Of a stretch of DNA of 47,289 nt, positions 23,243 to 32,678 are shown one piece after another (position 1 is the first letter of the stretch; every line of letters starts with the position of its first letter). Location: contig JAJRSF010000032.1 of assembly GCA_024278935.1 (NCBI GenBank), forward strand, positions 1 through 47,289. The letters are read 5' to 3'. A model generated the notes under the pieces. That model did not search any database and was not told the origin of the DNA. It saw nothing but the letters and a program-made list of their open reading frames with translations. The position numbers were made by a program, and so were the translations under genes. This DNA comes from Candidatus Zixiibacteriota bacterium (GTDB lineage Bacteria; Zixibacteria; MSB-5A5; GN15; FEB-12).

Positions 23243-24922
23243 CTATTTTTGAACTAATTTGCGGTACCGATTACGACGGTTCTCAAAAAGAGCTGTGCCG
23301 AATTCTTTTTTCCGCCACTCTTCATAGTCATTATAGTTGCCTTCAAACCAATGGACTTTGTTTTCACCCTCAAAGACTAAAAGATGAGTACAAATTCTGT
23401 TTAGGAAAAACCGATCATGCGAAATACATAAGATACAACCAGAGAATTCTAAAATCGCTTCCTCAAGCATCCGAAGGGTGTTCACATCGAGATCGTTTGT
23501 CGGCTCATCAAGAAGTAATAAGTTGCCACCCTGCTTTAAAACTTTAGCAAGATGTACTCGGTTTCGTTCACCACCGGAAAGTTCATTTGCTTTTTTCTGT
23601 TGGTCGGCACCTTTGAATCCAAAACGGGAAAGATACTGACGGATAGGAATCTTTCGGTCGCCAAAGTCAATCTCTTCGAGACCTTCGCCGACTTCCTGAA
23701 TCAACGAATGTGTATCTTCTAGTGTCGAACGGTCTTGGTCAACAAAAGCAACTTTGACAGTTTGCCCTAATGTGACTTCACCTGAATCAGGTTTTTCATC
23801 GCCGGTTATCATTTTGAAAAGGGTCGTCTTACCTGTTCCGTTTGGTCCGACACCTCCAACAATAGCAGAGCGGGGGAGTTTGAAATCGAGACCTTCAATA
23901 AGCGTACCGCCGTCGAATCCTTTGGCTACATTGGCAAACTCTAAGACTTGTGAACCAAGTTCAGGTCCTCGAACGATTTCGATTGTATTACGGTTGCCGT
24001 CGACTTTTACTTTTTCTTTGGCAATCAATTTTTCATAGTCAGCTATTCTGTTTCGGGCAAGTTCTTTCCGATCGTTGTTACTCATCTTGATCCATGAAAG
24101 TTCATGCTTTAAAGCGTTGGTACGATGCGAATCACCTTTTTGAGCAGCAGCTAATTTTTCAAGTTTTTGCTGAATCCATGACGTATAGTTGCCTTCGTAC
24201 GGAATTCCTTCGCCACCATCAAGTTCTAAAATCCACTTAGTGATATTATCGAGGAAATACCTATCATGCGTAACCACGATAACTGTACCGGGATATTCAC
24301 GAAGCTGAATTTCAAGCCAGTCAATAGTCTCGGCATCGAGATGGTTGGTAGGTTCGTCAAGCAGAAGCAAATCAGGTTTCTCAAGCAGAGCCTTACAAAG
24401 TGCCACCCGACGTTTTTCACCACCTGAAAGAGTTCCGACAATACGGTCGTCATCAGGCAGACACATCGCATCGGATGCGTGGTCGATTTTCTGGTCGAGA
24501 TTCCAGGCATCGGCAGTGTCGAGCTGGTCTTGTAAAACGCCCATACGGTCCATCGCTTTTTGCATCTCATCATCAGATAACTGTTCCGCCATTGAAGCCG
24601 TCACTTTATCGTAATCAGCAAGCATTTTGTTGATTCTCACAAATGCCGATTCAATCGTTGCCCGCACTGTAATAGCATCATCGAGCAATGGTTCCTGCAA
24701 CACAATTCCGGATTCATTGCCGGGAGTCAGTTCAGCCTGACCTGTAAATTCTTCGTCTAGACCTGCCATAATTCTGAGAACAGTTGATTTACCTGAACCG
24801 TTTTCTCCAACAATACCAATTTTGGCACCCGGGAAAAAACAGAGATTTATGTTTTTGAGAACTTGTCGTTGACCATAATGTTTGTCAAGTCCAAGCATAG
24901 TGTAGATATATTGATCAGCCAT
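23243..24922 (-). CDS. ettA: ABC-F translation factor EttA (energy-dependent translational throttle)
   Basis: The 559-residue protein has two ABC domains and no membrane segments. Domain 1: Walker A GENGSGKST (about residues 39-47), signature LSGGEKRRVALCKALLEKPD and Walker B LLLLDEPTNHLD. Domain 2: GPNGTGKTT, LSGGERNRVHLAKVL and LLLLDEPTNDLD. The opening QYIYTMLGLDKHYGQRQVLKNINLCFFPGAKIG, the RGEGIPYEGNYTSW-like segment and C-terminus (FENRRNRYRKLVQK) match EttA rather than other ABC-F types. EttA binds the ribosomal E site and gates entry into elongation according to ADP/ATP ratio. It is transcribed alone with its own terminator. Confidence 0.95.
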   Translation of the reverse strand: MADQYIYTMLGLDKHYGQRQVLKNINLCFFPGAKIGIVGENGSGKSTVLRIMAGLDEEFTGQAELTPGNESGIVLQEPLLDDAITVRATIESAFVRINKMLADYDKVTASMAEQLSDDEMQKAMDRMGVLQDQLDTADAWNLDQKIDHASDAMCLPDDDRIVGTLSGGEKRRVALCKALLEKPDLLLLDEPTNHLDAETIDWLEIQLREYPGTVIVVTHDRYFLDNITKWILELDGGEGIPYEGNYTSWIQQKLEKLAAAQKGDSHRTNALKHELSWIKMSNNDRKELARNRIADYEKLIAKEKVKVDGNRNTIEIVRGPELGSQVLEFANVAKGFDGGTLIEGLDFKLPRSAIVGGVGPNGTGKTTLFKMITGDEKPDSGEVTLGQTVKVAFVDQDRSTLEDTHSLIQEVGEGLEEIDFGDRKIPIRQYLSRFGFKGADQQKKANELSGGERNRVHLAKVLKQGGNLLLLDEPTNDLDVNTLRMLEEAILEFSGCILCISHDRFFLNRICTHLLVFEGENKVHWFEGNYNDYEEWRKKEFGTALFENRRNRYRKLVQK

Positions 24923-25064
24923 TTTAAATCCATTTTTTAAAGTTATTTTTCCTGCTAGATAAAGTATAAAAAACCTCCCGAAGTCAAGCAGAATGTGATG
25001 AGAACATGACCTGAAATTACAATTTTAGTTGTTAATCAGTCCAATTTCTCTAAAACGTAAATGG

Positions 25065-25093
25065 TTGACAACTTAGTGAATAATCTATATCGT
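25065..25093 (+). promoter_or_regulatory. Promoter of the DUF3857/transglutaminase pair
   Basis: TTGACA (25065-25070), 17-base spacer, TATCGT (25088-25093), about 50 bases before the ATG at 25143. Confidence 0.6.
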
Positions 25094-25142
25094 GTAATAT
25101 GAATCTAATAAATTGTTGCTAAAAATTATAGATGGTGAGGAT

Positions 25143-27110
25143 ATGACTATTTTTAAATTCGAAAGAAAATGTATAAATAGAATTTTAATTTTCAGTGTTT
25201 TTCTACTAGCTCTTCCATCTCTATCATTTGCTCAAAAGGAATGGGTAAAAGATGCCATCTTACGTTCTAAATCAGCAACGGTCGACCCAAAAGCATCAGC
25301 CTTAATTTTGGTAAAAGATCACAGTATTCAAATTTATGATAATGGCAAGACTAAAAAACATGTAAAAATTGCAACCAAAATGTTGAACTCTAATGGTGAA
25401 GCTTTTATGTCATTAACGGAGAGTATCACAAGTTGGAGAAAAATTAAGAGTGTAAAAGGTTGGCATATAAAAGCAGACGGTAAAGTTGTTAAACTGAAAA
25501 AAGATAATATTATTCAAGTTGCCCAAGAATTAACAGCTGGATACTATGATGATGTCTTATTTTATATTGCCGAGTTTATTGATGTAAAGGTTGGTGACAT
25601 TGTCGCCTTTGAATATACTCTTACTGAAAAAAGTAATTGGGATAGTTATTATCAAGCATTTTATATGCAGGTGCAGCAGCCGGTTTTATACGCCAACTAT
25701 CATGTCAAGATTCCGAAAGGGTGGGACTTACATATTGGAAGTCACTTCGCCGATGTATGCACTTTTGAACAAGTGGAAAATGAATATAACTGGAAAGCAG
25801 AAAATTTAGCATTTCAACCTGAAGAAAAACTGATGCCTCCCTGGTATTACATGACTCGTTATATAAAAATTTCCTGCTACGATCCTTTACATAAACAGGA
25901 TTTTAATTTTGTAGACTGGAAAGATGCCTCGGTTTGGGTGAAAAATAACTTGAGTCCTTCAGTTGATGTGAACTTACAAATTGAAGAGTATGTAGCAGAG
26001 CATATAAATATTTTACCTGATAACGAATCAAAGCTCAAAGCAATTTCCGAATTTGTACCAAATGAAATTAGGTATGTTGCCGTTGAAATCGGGAAAGGTC
26101 GGTTTGTACCTCGTAAGGCTACCCGTACATTTTTTAACCGTTATGGAGACTGCAAAGATAAAGTCACCCTCATGCGGTCGATGCTACAAGTTGCAAATAT
26201 CCCGTCGGTTTCTGTCTTAGCATCTGTTCATGGCTATGTCGACTCGCTCATGCCAAGTCCGTTACAATTTGACCATTGTATCTTAGGTATCCCTGTTGAT
26301 TCGATTGCTGATGTTCCTGCTATGCCAAATGCCACCGTGAATGGTTGGCTCCTATTTGACCCGACCGACCCATCGGTTCATCTTGGTGAGTTACCAATGG
26401 CATTGTATGGGAGCAAGGTGCTGATCGCTGAAGAAATAGATAGTTCTCTTATACCTCTACAATATATATCCCCGGAAAATAATCATCGAAAATTTATTGT
26501 TAATGCGCACTTAGATGAAAATGGAAATATGACATCCGATGTTACTATAAAAGATTATGGCGCCCCGGCGTTGTTGACTTCGTATTGGCATTCTAAAAAC
26601 AAACCGGAAGATATAAAAAAAAGGTTCAAAGCATTGTTCTCGGAATTACTTCCATTAGCAGAGTTCTCCGAATTTAATTTTGAAAGTAATACAGACTCTT
26701 CCACTTTTAAATTCAGACTAAAACAAGATTCTTATCTTATTAAATCCGGTGACCTCCGTTTTCTTCTGCTTGACTTTGTGTATTCCGGTCGGCTCCCGCA
26801 GTTGAAGAAGAAAAAAAGATTGCACCCAATCTGGTTTGGCTCATTTAAAAAATTAGAGCTTGAGATAAACTGGACTGTTGATGAAGCTTGGGATATAGAA
26901 TTAACTGCCGACTCTATGGAAACGAAAAACGAAGTTGTTACATTTAATTATAATTTATCGAAACAAGATAACAGAATTCAGATGTATTCTTTGTTTACCT
27001 CAACAGGTAAACTTATTGATAAAGAAAAATACAGTGAAGCCAGAAAATTCCGTCGTAAATTTACAAAAGTACGGAGTATGAAAATAATGCTGAAAAACAA
27101 ATCAGAATAG
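25143..27110 (+). CDS. Exported DUF3857 / transglutaminase-like protein
   Basis: I take the ATG at 25143, preceded by GGTGAGG (short spacing); an in-frame TTG at 25113 is an alternative. The 655-residue protein has a signal peptide (ending PSLSFA-QKE), a DUF3857 beta-domain (about 25-230) and a transglutaminase/protease-like core with the Cys in RYGDCKDKVTLMRSML, the His in FDHCILGIPV and the Asp in LLFDPTDPS, giving an intact Cys-His-Asp triad. The remainder is beta-rich. Such proteins are common as periplasmic or surface proteins in Bacteroidetes-like lineages; the substrate is unknown. It is followed after 8 bases by a paralogous gene. Confidence 0.85.
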   Translation: MTIFKFERKCINRILIFSVFLLALPSLSFAQKEWVKDAILRSKSATVDPKASALILVKDHSIQIYDNGKTKKHVKIATKMLNSNGEAFMSLTESITSWRKIKSVKGWHIKADGKVVKLKKDNIIQVAQELTAGYYDDVLFYIAEFIDVKVGDIVAFEYTLTEKSNWDSYYQAFYMQVQQPVLYANYHVKIPKGWDLHIGSHFADVCTFEQVENEYNWKAENLAFQPEEKLMPPWYYMTRYIKISCYDPLHKQDFNFVDWKDASVWVKNNLSPSVDVNLQIEEYVAEHINILPDNESKLKAISEFVPNEIRYVAVEIGKGRFVPRKATRTFFNRYGDCKDKVTLMRSMLQVANIPSVSVLASVHGYVDSLMPSPLQFDHCILGIPVDSIADVPAMPNATVNGWLLFDPTDPSVHLGELPMALYGSKVLIAEEIDSSLIPLQYISPENNHRKFIVNAHLDENGNMTSDVTIKDYGAPALLTSYWHSKNKPEDIKKRFKALFSELLPLAEFSEFNFESNTDSSTFKFRLKQDSYLIKSGDLRFLLLDFVYSGRLPQLKKKKRLHPIWFGSFKKLELEINWTVDEAWDIELTADSMETKNEVVTFNYNLSKQDNRIQMYSLFTSTGKLIDKEKYSEARKFRRKFTKVRSMKIMLKNKSE

Positions 27111-27118
27111 GGGAAGTG

Positions 27119-29116
27119 ATGCGTGCATCAAAAATTATAATACTAGTTCTTTCAATCCTGCTTATCGCGGGATCTCTATTGGCAAAAAGCAAGACGGATA
27201 ATTTTAAGTGGGAACCAATCACACAAGCTGATTGGGATGTACAAGCCGACAGCTCGCTTGGAATAAAAGATGCCGCTATGATCTTTGAGAAAATCCGAAT
27301 GGATGATCGGGACATGATTAAAAATAAGTGTTATTATTCGGTGTATAGGCGGCTTCGTATATTAACAGAAGATGGCAGAGAGTATGGTGATATAAATATT
27401 CCTGTGTTTGATGTTGACCAAAAGATTTTAAATGTTCGAGCGCGTACGATTCGAAAAAATGGTGACACTACTTATTTATCTGCTGATCAGATTATTGAAA
27501 AAGAAGTTTTTAAAAGTCGGAAACTAAAAGTTAAACAGAAATCTTTTTCAATACCCGGTCTTTCCGATGATTGTATTGTTGAATATCGTTGTAAGTTAAA
27601 GACTCCAAATCATGTCGGTTATTGGGGGATTCAAAAAGATATCCCATTGCTGCATGGTGAACTAAATTGGCATATATACTATGGGAAAGGGATGAGTAAA
27701 TTACAATTTCAATATATGAGTTCTGTGTATGCACCAAACTATCTTTCTTTATGTATGTTTGCCGACCATGATGTCGAAGTCGAACGTCTACCAAATCTAA
27801 AAGAAACGACCCAGCTAAAATTTACGATTGATTCTATAAAAGCTTTTGAATCAGAACCGTATTCGCTTCCTGAAAATGCTCTTAAAGGACAACTGCATTA
27901 TTATTATACCGAAGTGGGTACATCGAGTTCTTTCTGGGGGGACTATTCCGATATTTTCCCAAAATGGATTGATGGCTATATAGGTAAAACTAAAAGAATT
28001 AAAAAAATAGTAAAGACGTTTGAAAATCTTGCAACAGAAGAAGAAAAAATTAGAGCTGCCTATGATTGGGTAAACGACTCTCTGACAAACCTAACTTTTA
28101 TAGAAACAAAAAAGAAAATTAAATCAGGGAAATATAAAAACGCCGATAAAGCAATCAAAAGTGGTTACTCTAAGAGAAGAGGAATCTCATATATTTTCTT
28201 AGATATGTTACGCGAGATGAATATCGATGCCAAGATCTGTTGGGTTGTCGATCGTGATGAAGCTGTGTTTGTACCCGATGCCAAGTACTGGCAGTTTAAT
28301 AGGATGTTGGTCACATTCAAGGGAATAAATTCAGAGCGAAAGTTCTATGCCCCCGGAGAATTTCAGATGCCGTTCGGACAGGTGCCTTGGTACAACGAAG
28401 GGATAACTGCATTGCTCGGCGGTGCTTTAAAACAAATTTATATAGCCATTCCTTTTTCGAAACCGTTTCAAAATTCTGTGAAACGGTCTATTGAAATTTC
28501 TATCTCAGATGAGTTCGATGTTACATCGCTTGTGCATGAAAAGTTGATAGGACATCAGGCTCGCTCATTGCGATATATATTAAATAATCTTAATGAGAGT
28601 GAATATATAACTGAAATCAAAGAGTATATTAAAACAAATGATTTTGATAATGAGATTGATGATATAACATATGGAAATATCGATAGCTATAAAGAACCTC
28701 TTGAACTGCATTATTCTTTAACGTTTCCAAATATTGAAAATGATCTTATGGGTGACCGGATTTTACTGAAGCCAGTAGCGTATATGGAAGACTTTGCGAA
28801 TCCATTTCTTGATGATGAAAGAATCGAAGCTGTTATGTTTAACTATGCTTTTGAAGATCATGAAAATGTTATTTTAGAGTTACCTGATGAAATGAAAATT
28901 GAAGCACTCCCGGAAGATATTATGATTGAAACTCCAGTCGGGAAGTGCGGAGTTAGTTGTGCGCAAGTAGGCAACAAATTAACTGTACAACGAATCTTCA
29001 CGCTCAAACAACCGTATTATTTAGCTAAGAATTATCAAGCCGTAAAAGATTTCTTTCAACAAGTAGCTTCTTGTGCTGACTTGACAGTCTCACTTTTGTA
29101 CACTGAAGTAGAATAG
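27119..29116 (+). CDS. Exported DUF3857 / degenerate transglutaminase-like protein
   Basis: The start is ATG 27119, 5 bases after GGGG; a GTG one codon earlier is possible. The 665-residue product has a signal peptide (ending AGSLLA-KSK) and the same layout as its upstream neighbour: DUF3857 (about 40-250), a transglutaminase-like region (about 290-400) and a beta-rich C-terminus. Where the neighbour has GDCKDK, this protein reads YSKRRGISYIFLDMLREMNI, so the nucleophilic Cys is missing and the core is likely non-catalytic. The pair may act as an active enzyme plus an inactive partner, as seen in other pseudoenzyme pairs; this is inference. Confidence 0.8.
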   Translation: MRASKIIILVLSILLIAGSLLAKSKTDNFKWEPITQADWDVQADSSLGIKDAAMIFEKIRMDDRDMIKNKCYYSVYRRLRILTEDGREYGDINIPVFDVDQKILNVRARTIRKNGDTTYLSADQIIEKEVFKSRKLKVKQKSFSIPGLSDDCIVEYRCKLKTPNHVGYWGIQKDIPLLHGELNWHIYYGKGMSKLQFQYMSSVYAPNYLSLCMFADHDVEVERLPNLKETTQLKFTIDSIKAFESEPYSLPENALKGQLHYYYTEVGTSSSFWGDYSDIFPKWIDGYIGKTKRIKKIVKTFENLATEEEKIRAAYDWVNDSLTNLTFIETKKKIKSGKYKNADKAIKSGYSKRRGISYIFLDMLREMNIDAKICWVVDRDEAVFVPDAKYWQFNRMLVTFKGINSERKFYAPGEFQMPFGQVPWYNEGITALLGGALKQIYIAIPFSKPFQNSVKRSIEISISDEFDVTSLVHEKLIGHQARSLRYILNNLNESEYITEIKEYIKTNDFDNEIDDITYGNIDSYKEPLELHYSLTFPNIENDLMGDRILLKPVAYMEDFANPFLDDERIEAVMFNYAFEDHENVILELPDEMKIEALPEDIMIETPVGKCGVSCAQVGNKLTVQRIFTLKQPYYLAKNYQAVKDFFQQVASCADLTVSLLYTEVE

Positions 29117-29121
29117 TTTTA

Positions 29122-29149
29122 TTGTAGGAACTGGCTTACCTGTTCTGCA
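29122..29149 (+). repeat. REP-like element family C, copy 2 (diverged)
   Basis: TTGTAGGAACTGGCTTACCTGTTCTGCA-type sequence just after the 27119-29116 gene; several substitutions relative to 23136 and 29861. Confidence 0.55.
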
Positions 29150-29180
29150 ATGAGAGAGAAAAACTGTAATTATTTGCAAT

Positions 29181-29208
29181 AAAAAAGGCGGTATTAACCG
29201 CCTTTTTT
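29181..29208. terminator. Bidirectional terminator
   Basis: GGCGGT-ATTA-ACCGCC (29187-29202) flanked by six A's on the left and six T's on the right, between convergent genes. Confidence 0.9.
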
Positions 29209-29219
29209 ATATTTATCTG

Positions 29220-29684
29220 CTAATGTTTATGTTCGCCGAGATATAATTTTTCAAATTCTTTAAGAAGGGTGCTTAAAGATGATGTGTTTGACTTGTCTAT
29301 TGTCTGTTTACATTTCATCGCAGTCCGCAACATGTTGTGAGAGAGAGTAACTTTTTTGACGTATGCATCATAGCCCTCGACACCCGGAGAAATTACTTTG
29401 ATTCGTTGGGTCATAAAGTATTGTGTAATTATATCCATGAACTTCACGGCATGTTCTTCTTTATTGTTAATCCATCGTATCAATTGATTCGGATTCTTTG
29501 CGTCTGTAGATAACTCGGCAATTTTAGTCATTGATTTTTCTATTGTCGTGATATGTTCAGCTAATAAACTGAAACGGGTTTCGTCGTTATAAATACCACA
29601 TGGGATTTCGCAATGTGCCGAAGAAATCTGCGGAATTGCTAGTAGAGCGAGAAATGACAAGATTGTCAAAAGACGAATCTTCAT
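29220..29684 (-). CDS. sodN: Nickel superoxide dismutase, exported
   Basis: The 154-residue precursor has a Sec signal peptide (MKIRLLTILSFLALLAIPQ...SSA) directly followed by H24-CEIPCGIY, the nickel hook HCxxPCGxY of NiSOD. Cleavage after Ala23 exposes His as residue 1, as required, since the metal is bound by the His1 amino group and imidazole, Cys2 and Cys6. The rest is a four-helix bundle of about 130 residues (ARFSLLAEHITTIEKSM-type helices; HAVKFMDIITQYF), the usual NiSOD length. It disproportionates superoxide, here outside the cytoplasm. It has its own promoter. No sodX-like protease is adjacent; signal peptidase can do the cleavage. Confidence 0.93.
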   Translation of the reverse strand: MKIRLLTILSFLALLAIPQISSAHCEIPCGIYNDETRFSLLAEHITTIEKSMTKIAELSTDAKNPNQLIRWINNKEEHAVKFMDIITQYFMTQRIKVISPGVEGYDAYVKKVTLSHNMLRTAMKCKQTIDKSNTSSLSTLLKEFEKLYLGEHKH

Positions 29685-29725
29685 GATTATTTCCTTTTTT
29701 ATTAGTGATTGATAATTGTAAGGAT

Positions 29726-29754
29726 ATAATAGCTCTCAGAGAATGACTCGTCAA
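29726..29754 (-). promoter_or_regulatory. Promoter of sodN
   Basis: TTGACG (29749-29754, minus), 17-base spacer, TATTAT (29726-29731), about 40 bases before the start codon. Confidence 0.65.
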
Positions 29755-29860
29755 TAAAATTGTTAAATTTGGGTCAAAGTAATCTACGATAATACTGTAT
29801 GATTATAAGATTAACTGATTGGTTTTCCCCTCTTTTAAGAGGGGGTAAGGGCTGTTTTTT

Positions 29861-29888
29861 TGTAGGGAACTGGCCTGCCTGTTCCGCA
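29861..29888 (+). repeat. REP-like element family C, copy 3
   Basis: TGTAGGGAACTGG followed by CCTGCCTGTTCCGCA, one substitution from the 23136 copy. A short palindrome CCCCTCT-TTTA-AGAGGGGG type lies just before it at 29827-29845. Confidence 0.65.
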
Positions 29889-29937
29889 TTGACAGGGCAA
29901 TTCCCCTGTCGGTACAAAAAGGGTTGAGGCATGCATT

Positions 29938-29966
29938 GTCAGAACCACTAAAGGGTTCTGACCTAC
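29938..29966 (-). repeat. REP-like element family B, copy 4
   Basis: Reverse-complement copy of the 29-base family B with compensating outer changes (GTC...GAC), immediately after the tex stop codon. Confidence 0.7.
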
Positions 29967-29970
29967 AGAA

Positions 29971-32121
29971 TCAGGTTAATTTTTCGTCTCGTTTGGTGCG
30001 CATCGAAAGTGCGATACGTTTTCGAGGGATGTCAATATTAGTAACGGTCACTTTGACTTTCTGATGCACCTTGACAATCGTGGTTGGGTCTTTGACAAAT
30101 TTGTCTGCCAGTTCGCTGATATGAACAAGTCCATCCTGATGTACTCCGATATCTACAAAGGCACCGAAGTTTGTCACGTTGGTAACAATGCCAGGTAACT
30201 GCATGCCGACTTGTAAATCTTCGACTTTTGAAACAGATTCATCGAATGAAAACGATTCATATTTCTCGCGAGGATCACGCCCCGGTTTAGAAAGCTCGCT
30301 TATGATATCTTGTAGAGTTGGTAAACCGATTTTGTCAGAGACGTAGGTTGAAATTTTGATTTTCTTTTGTAGTTCATCACTTTGCATCAGTTCTATAAGT
30401 TCGCACTGTAAATCTTTGACCATCTGATTGACAATGTGATAGCTTTCAGGATGCACCGCAGATTTGTCGAGCGGATTGTCAGAGTCAGCGACACGCAGGA
30501 ACCCTGCCGCTTGTTCATACGCTTTTGGTCCGAGCCGTTTGACAGTTTTTAAATCTTTACGTGATGTGAAGGGACCGTTTTCGTTTCGATGGTCGATAAT
30601 GTTTTGAGCAAGTTGCGGTCCTAATCCATAGACATAGGTAAGCAGTTGTTTACTTGCCGTGTTGAGTTCAACGCCGACAGAGTTTACGCAACTGACTACG
30701 ATATCATCGAGTGCTTGTTTGAGCGATGACTGGTCGACATCATGTTGGTACTGTCCAACGCCGATAGATTTTGGGTCGAGCTTGACCAGCTCGGCAAGCG
30801 GATCCATCAGTCGCCGACCGATTGAAACCGAACCACGTACAGTCAGGTCATAGTCGGGGAACTCATCGCGGGCAACTTGCGATGCGGAATATATCGATGC
30901 TCCCGATTCGTTGACCATCTCGACGGTGATGTCGTCGCCAAGTTGTAAGCTTTGGATAAACTCGACTGTTTCTCTTCCTGCGGTTCCATTGCCGACTGCG
31001 ATGATTTCGGTTTTATATTTTTTGACTAATGCTTTTATAGTTTCGCCGGCATTTTGTAATTGTTTTTCTGAACCGGTTGGATAAATAGTCGTGTTGTCAA
31101 TCAGCTGCCCTTGTTTGTCGAGACAGACAACTTTACAACCCGTGCGAAAGCCCGGGTCGATTGCGATGACCGCTTTTTGCCCGAGTGGGGCAGACATAAG
31201 AAGTTCTCGCAAGTTGTCGGCAAAGACACGGATTGCTTCGGTGTCGGCAGATTTTTTTGTATCGGTTCTTATTTCAGTTTCCATTGATGGAGTCAGGAGT
31301 CGTTTGTACGAATCATGTAGAGCGGTGCGAACTTGTTCGGAGGCTTGGTTGCTGTTGACCAAGTATTCGGTTTCTAACATTTCGATAGCGGCTTCCTCGG
31401 GTGGAGTGATATGCATGGTGAGAATCGACTCCGCTTCTCCACGTCTGATGGCATGTAGTCTGTGTGGAGCAGTTTTGATAATTGGTTCTGTCCAGTCAAA
31501 GTAATCTTTAAATTTTTCGCCATCGGTCTCTTTGCCTTTGATAACTTTTGATGTGAGGACACCTTGTTGAGCAAAAAGATTACGGAGTTCAGAGCGGATG
31601 AAAGTATCTTCTGATACCCACTCGGCGATAATATCTCTGGCACCTGCGATGGCATCTTCTGCGGTGGCAACTTCTTTTTCTTCGGAGATATATTTTTCGG
31701 CTTCTTTGAAAACATCGCCTTCCGGTTGTTCAAATAGATAATCTGCCAGCGGTTCCAGTCCTTTTTCTTTGGCGATAGTTGCTCGGGTACGACGTTTTGG
31801 TTTGTAAGGGAGATAGATGTCTTCAAGCTCAGTCATTGTAAGAGCGTTGTCGATTTGTTCTTTGAGTTCATCGGTCAAAAGTTCGCGTTCTTCAAGCGAT
31901 TTTAAAATCGCTTCACGGCGTTTGTCGAGTTCACGTAGTTGTACTACACGGTCACGAATCGCCATAACTTGGATTTCATCAAGCGAACCGGTTGCCTCTT
32001 TGCGGTACCGAGAGATAAATGGAACGGTGGCGTCGTCGTCGAGGAGTGTGATTGTTGCGACTGCTTGGGCAGCTTTTATGTTGAGTTCAGTTGCTATCGT
32101 TTTAGAGTAATCAAGTTGCAT
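29971..32121 (-). CDS. tex: RNA-binding transcription accessory protein Tex
   Basis: The 716-residue protein matches Tex throughout. The N-terminus has TITLLDDDATVPFISRYRKEATGSLDE, followed by a helical region with YLPYKPKRRTRATIAKEKGLEPLA. A YqgF/RNase H-like core (about 320-450) includes AIDPGFRTGCKVVCLDKQG and VGNGTAGRETVEF. Helix-hairpin-helix motifs (about 490-560) contain LNTASKQLLTYVYGLGP. A C-terminal S1 domain follows (about 635-710: LPGIVTNVTNFGAFVDIGV). Tex binds RNA and influences transcription and gene expression broadly. Length is within family range. AAGGAT precedes the ATG. Confidence 0.95.
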   Translation of the reverse strand: MQLDYSKTIATELNIKAAQAVATITLLDDDATVPFISRYRKEATGSLDEIQVMAIRDRVVQLRELDKRREAILKSLEERELLTDELKEQIDNALTMTELEDIYLPYKPKRRTRATIAKEKGLEPLADYLFEQPEGDVFKEAEKYISEEKEVATAEDAIAGARDIIAEWVSEDTFIRSELRNLFAQQGVLTSKVIKGKETDGEKFKDYFDWTEPIIKTAPHRLHAIRRGEAESILTMHITPPEEAAIEMLETEYLVNSNQASEQVRTALHDSYKRLLTPSMETEIRTDTKKSADTEAIRVFADNLRELLMSAPLGQKAVIAIDPGFRTGCKVVCLDKQGQLIDNTTIYPTGSEKQLQNAGETIKALVKKYKTEIIAVGNGTAGRETVEFIQSLQLGDDITVEMVNESGASIYSASQVARDEFPDYDLTVRGSVSIGRRLMDPLAELVKLDPKSIGVGQYQHDVDQSSLKQALDDIVVSCVNSVGVELNTASKQLLTYVYGLGPQLAQNIIDHRNENGPFTSRKDLKTVKRLGPKAYEQAAGFLRVADSDNPLDKSAVHPESYHIVNQMVKDLQCELIELMQSDELQKKIKISTYVSDKIGLPTLQDIISELSKPGRDPREKYESFSFDESVSKVEDLQVGMQLPGIVTNVTNFGAFVDIGVHQDGLVHISELADKFVKDPTTIVKVHQKVKVTVTNIDIPRKRIALSMRTKRDEKLT

Positions 32122-32146
32122 TTTGTATCCTTATTGTTAGGATGAG

Positions 32147-32174
32147 AATATACAAAATGAATATGAAGTTACAA
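32147..32174 (-). promoter_or_regulatory. Promoter of tex
   Basis: TTGTAA (32169-32174, minus), 16-base spacer, TATATT (32147-32152), about 25 bases before the ATG. Confidence 0.5.
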
Positions 32175-32186
32175 GTAGAGAGTTCT

Positions 32187-32672
32187 TTAATTTTCGAAAA
32201 ATTGTTTTTGCCTCACAATATAATATATAATTATTGCATAAATTATTGTAGAAAGGAAAAATCCGCCGATGATAGTCATATTTATTATAGATTCTGTATC
32301 TTGAACGCCTACTGATGGAATATTTTTATTATATATTTCTAAAACTTCTTCAGGATATAGTTTAAAAGAAATAAAATGAAAAAGCCCAAGACAAAAATAA
32401 TAAATGCCTGCGATAATAGTCAGAGTTTTGCTCCAGATTTTTCTTTTTATTATCCCAATAAAACAGAAGACTAGAATAGTAGTTGAGATTAGTTGGTATA
32501 AAATTGCAGATATTCCTGTTATTGCAAATTTCCCTAATATTAGAACAGGATTTATAAATACAATAAAGGAACTAACAATTGCAAAAGCAAAGTACATTAA
32601 GATAAAAATCATTCCAAGCGGGAAATATTTTTTAGGTTGTTGATCTATAGTTTTCATCTCTGGTGTTGTCAT
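32187..32672 (-). CDS. Four-helix membrane protein of unknown function
   Basis: The 161-residue protein has four predicted transmembrane helices (about residues 20-40, 45-70 with FAITGISAILYQLIST, 80-105 and 130-152). Its N-terminus is cytoplasmic and Lys-rich, and a short loop between helices three and four reads KLYPEEVLEIYNKN. No conserved motif is recognised. The gene begins 6 bases after the YfiT-family gene and is probably co-transcribed with it. Confidence 0.65.
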   Translation of the reverse strand: MTTPEMKTIDQQPKKYFPLGMIFILMYFAFAIVSSFIVFINPVLILGKFAITGISAILYQLISTTILVFCFIGIIKRKIWSKTLTIIAGIYYFCLGLFHFISFKLYPEEVLEIYNKNIPSVGVQDTESIINMTIIGGFFLSTIIYAIIIYYIVRQKQFFEN

Positions 32673-32678
32673 GAAAAA

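Noticed and set aside
31091-32110. Plus-strand frames inside tex
   Set aside because: Ser-rich shadow frames opposite a well-conserved Tex protein.
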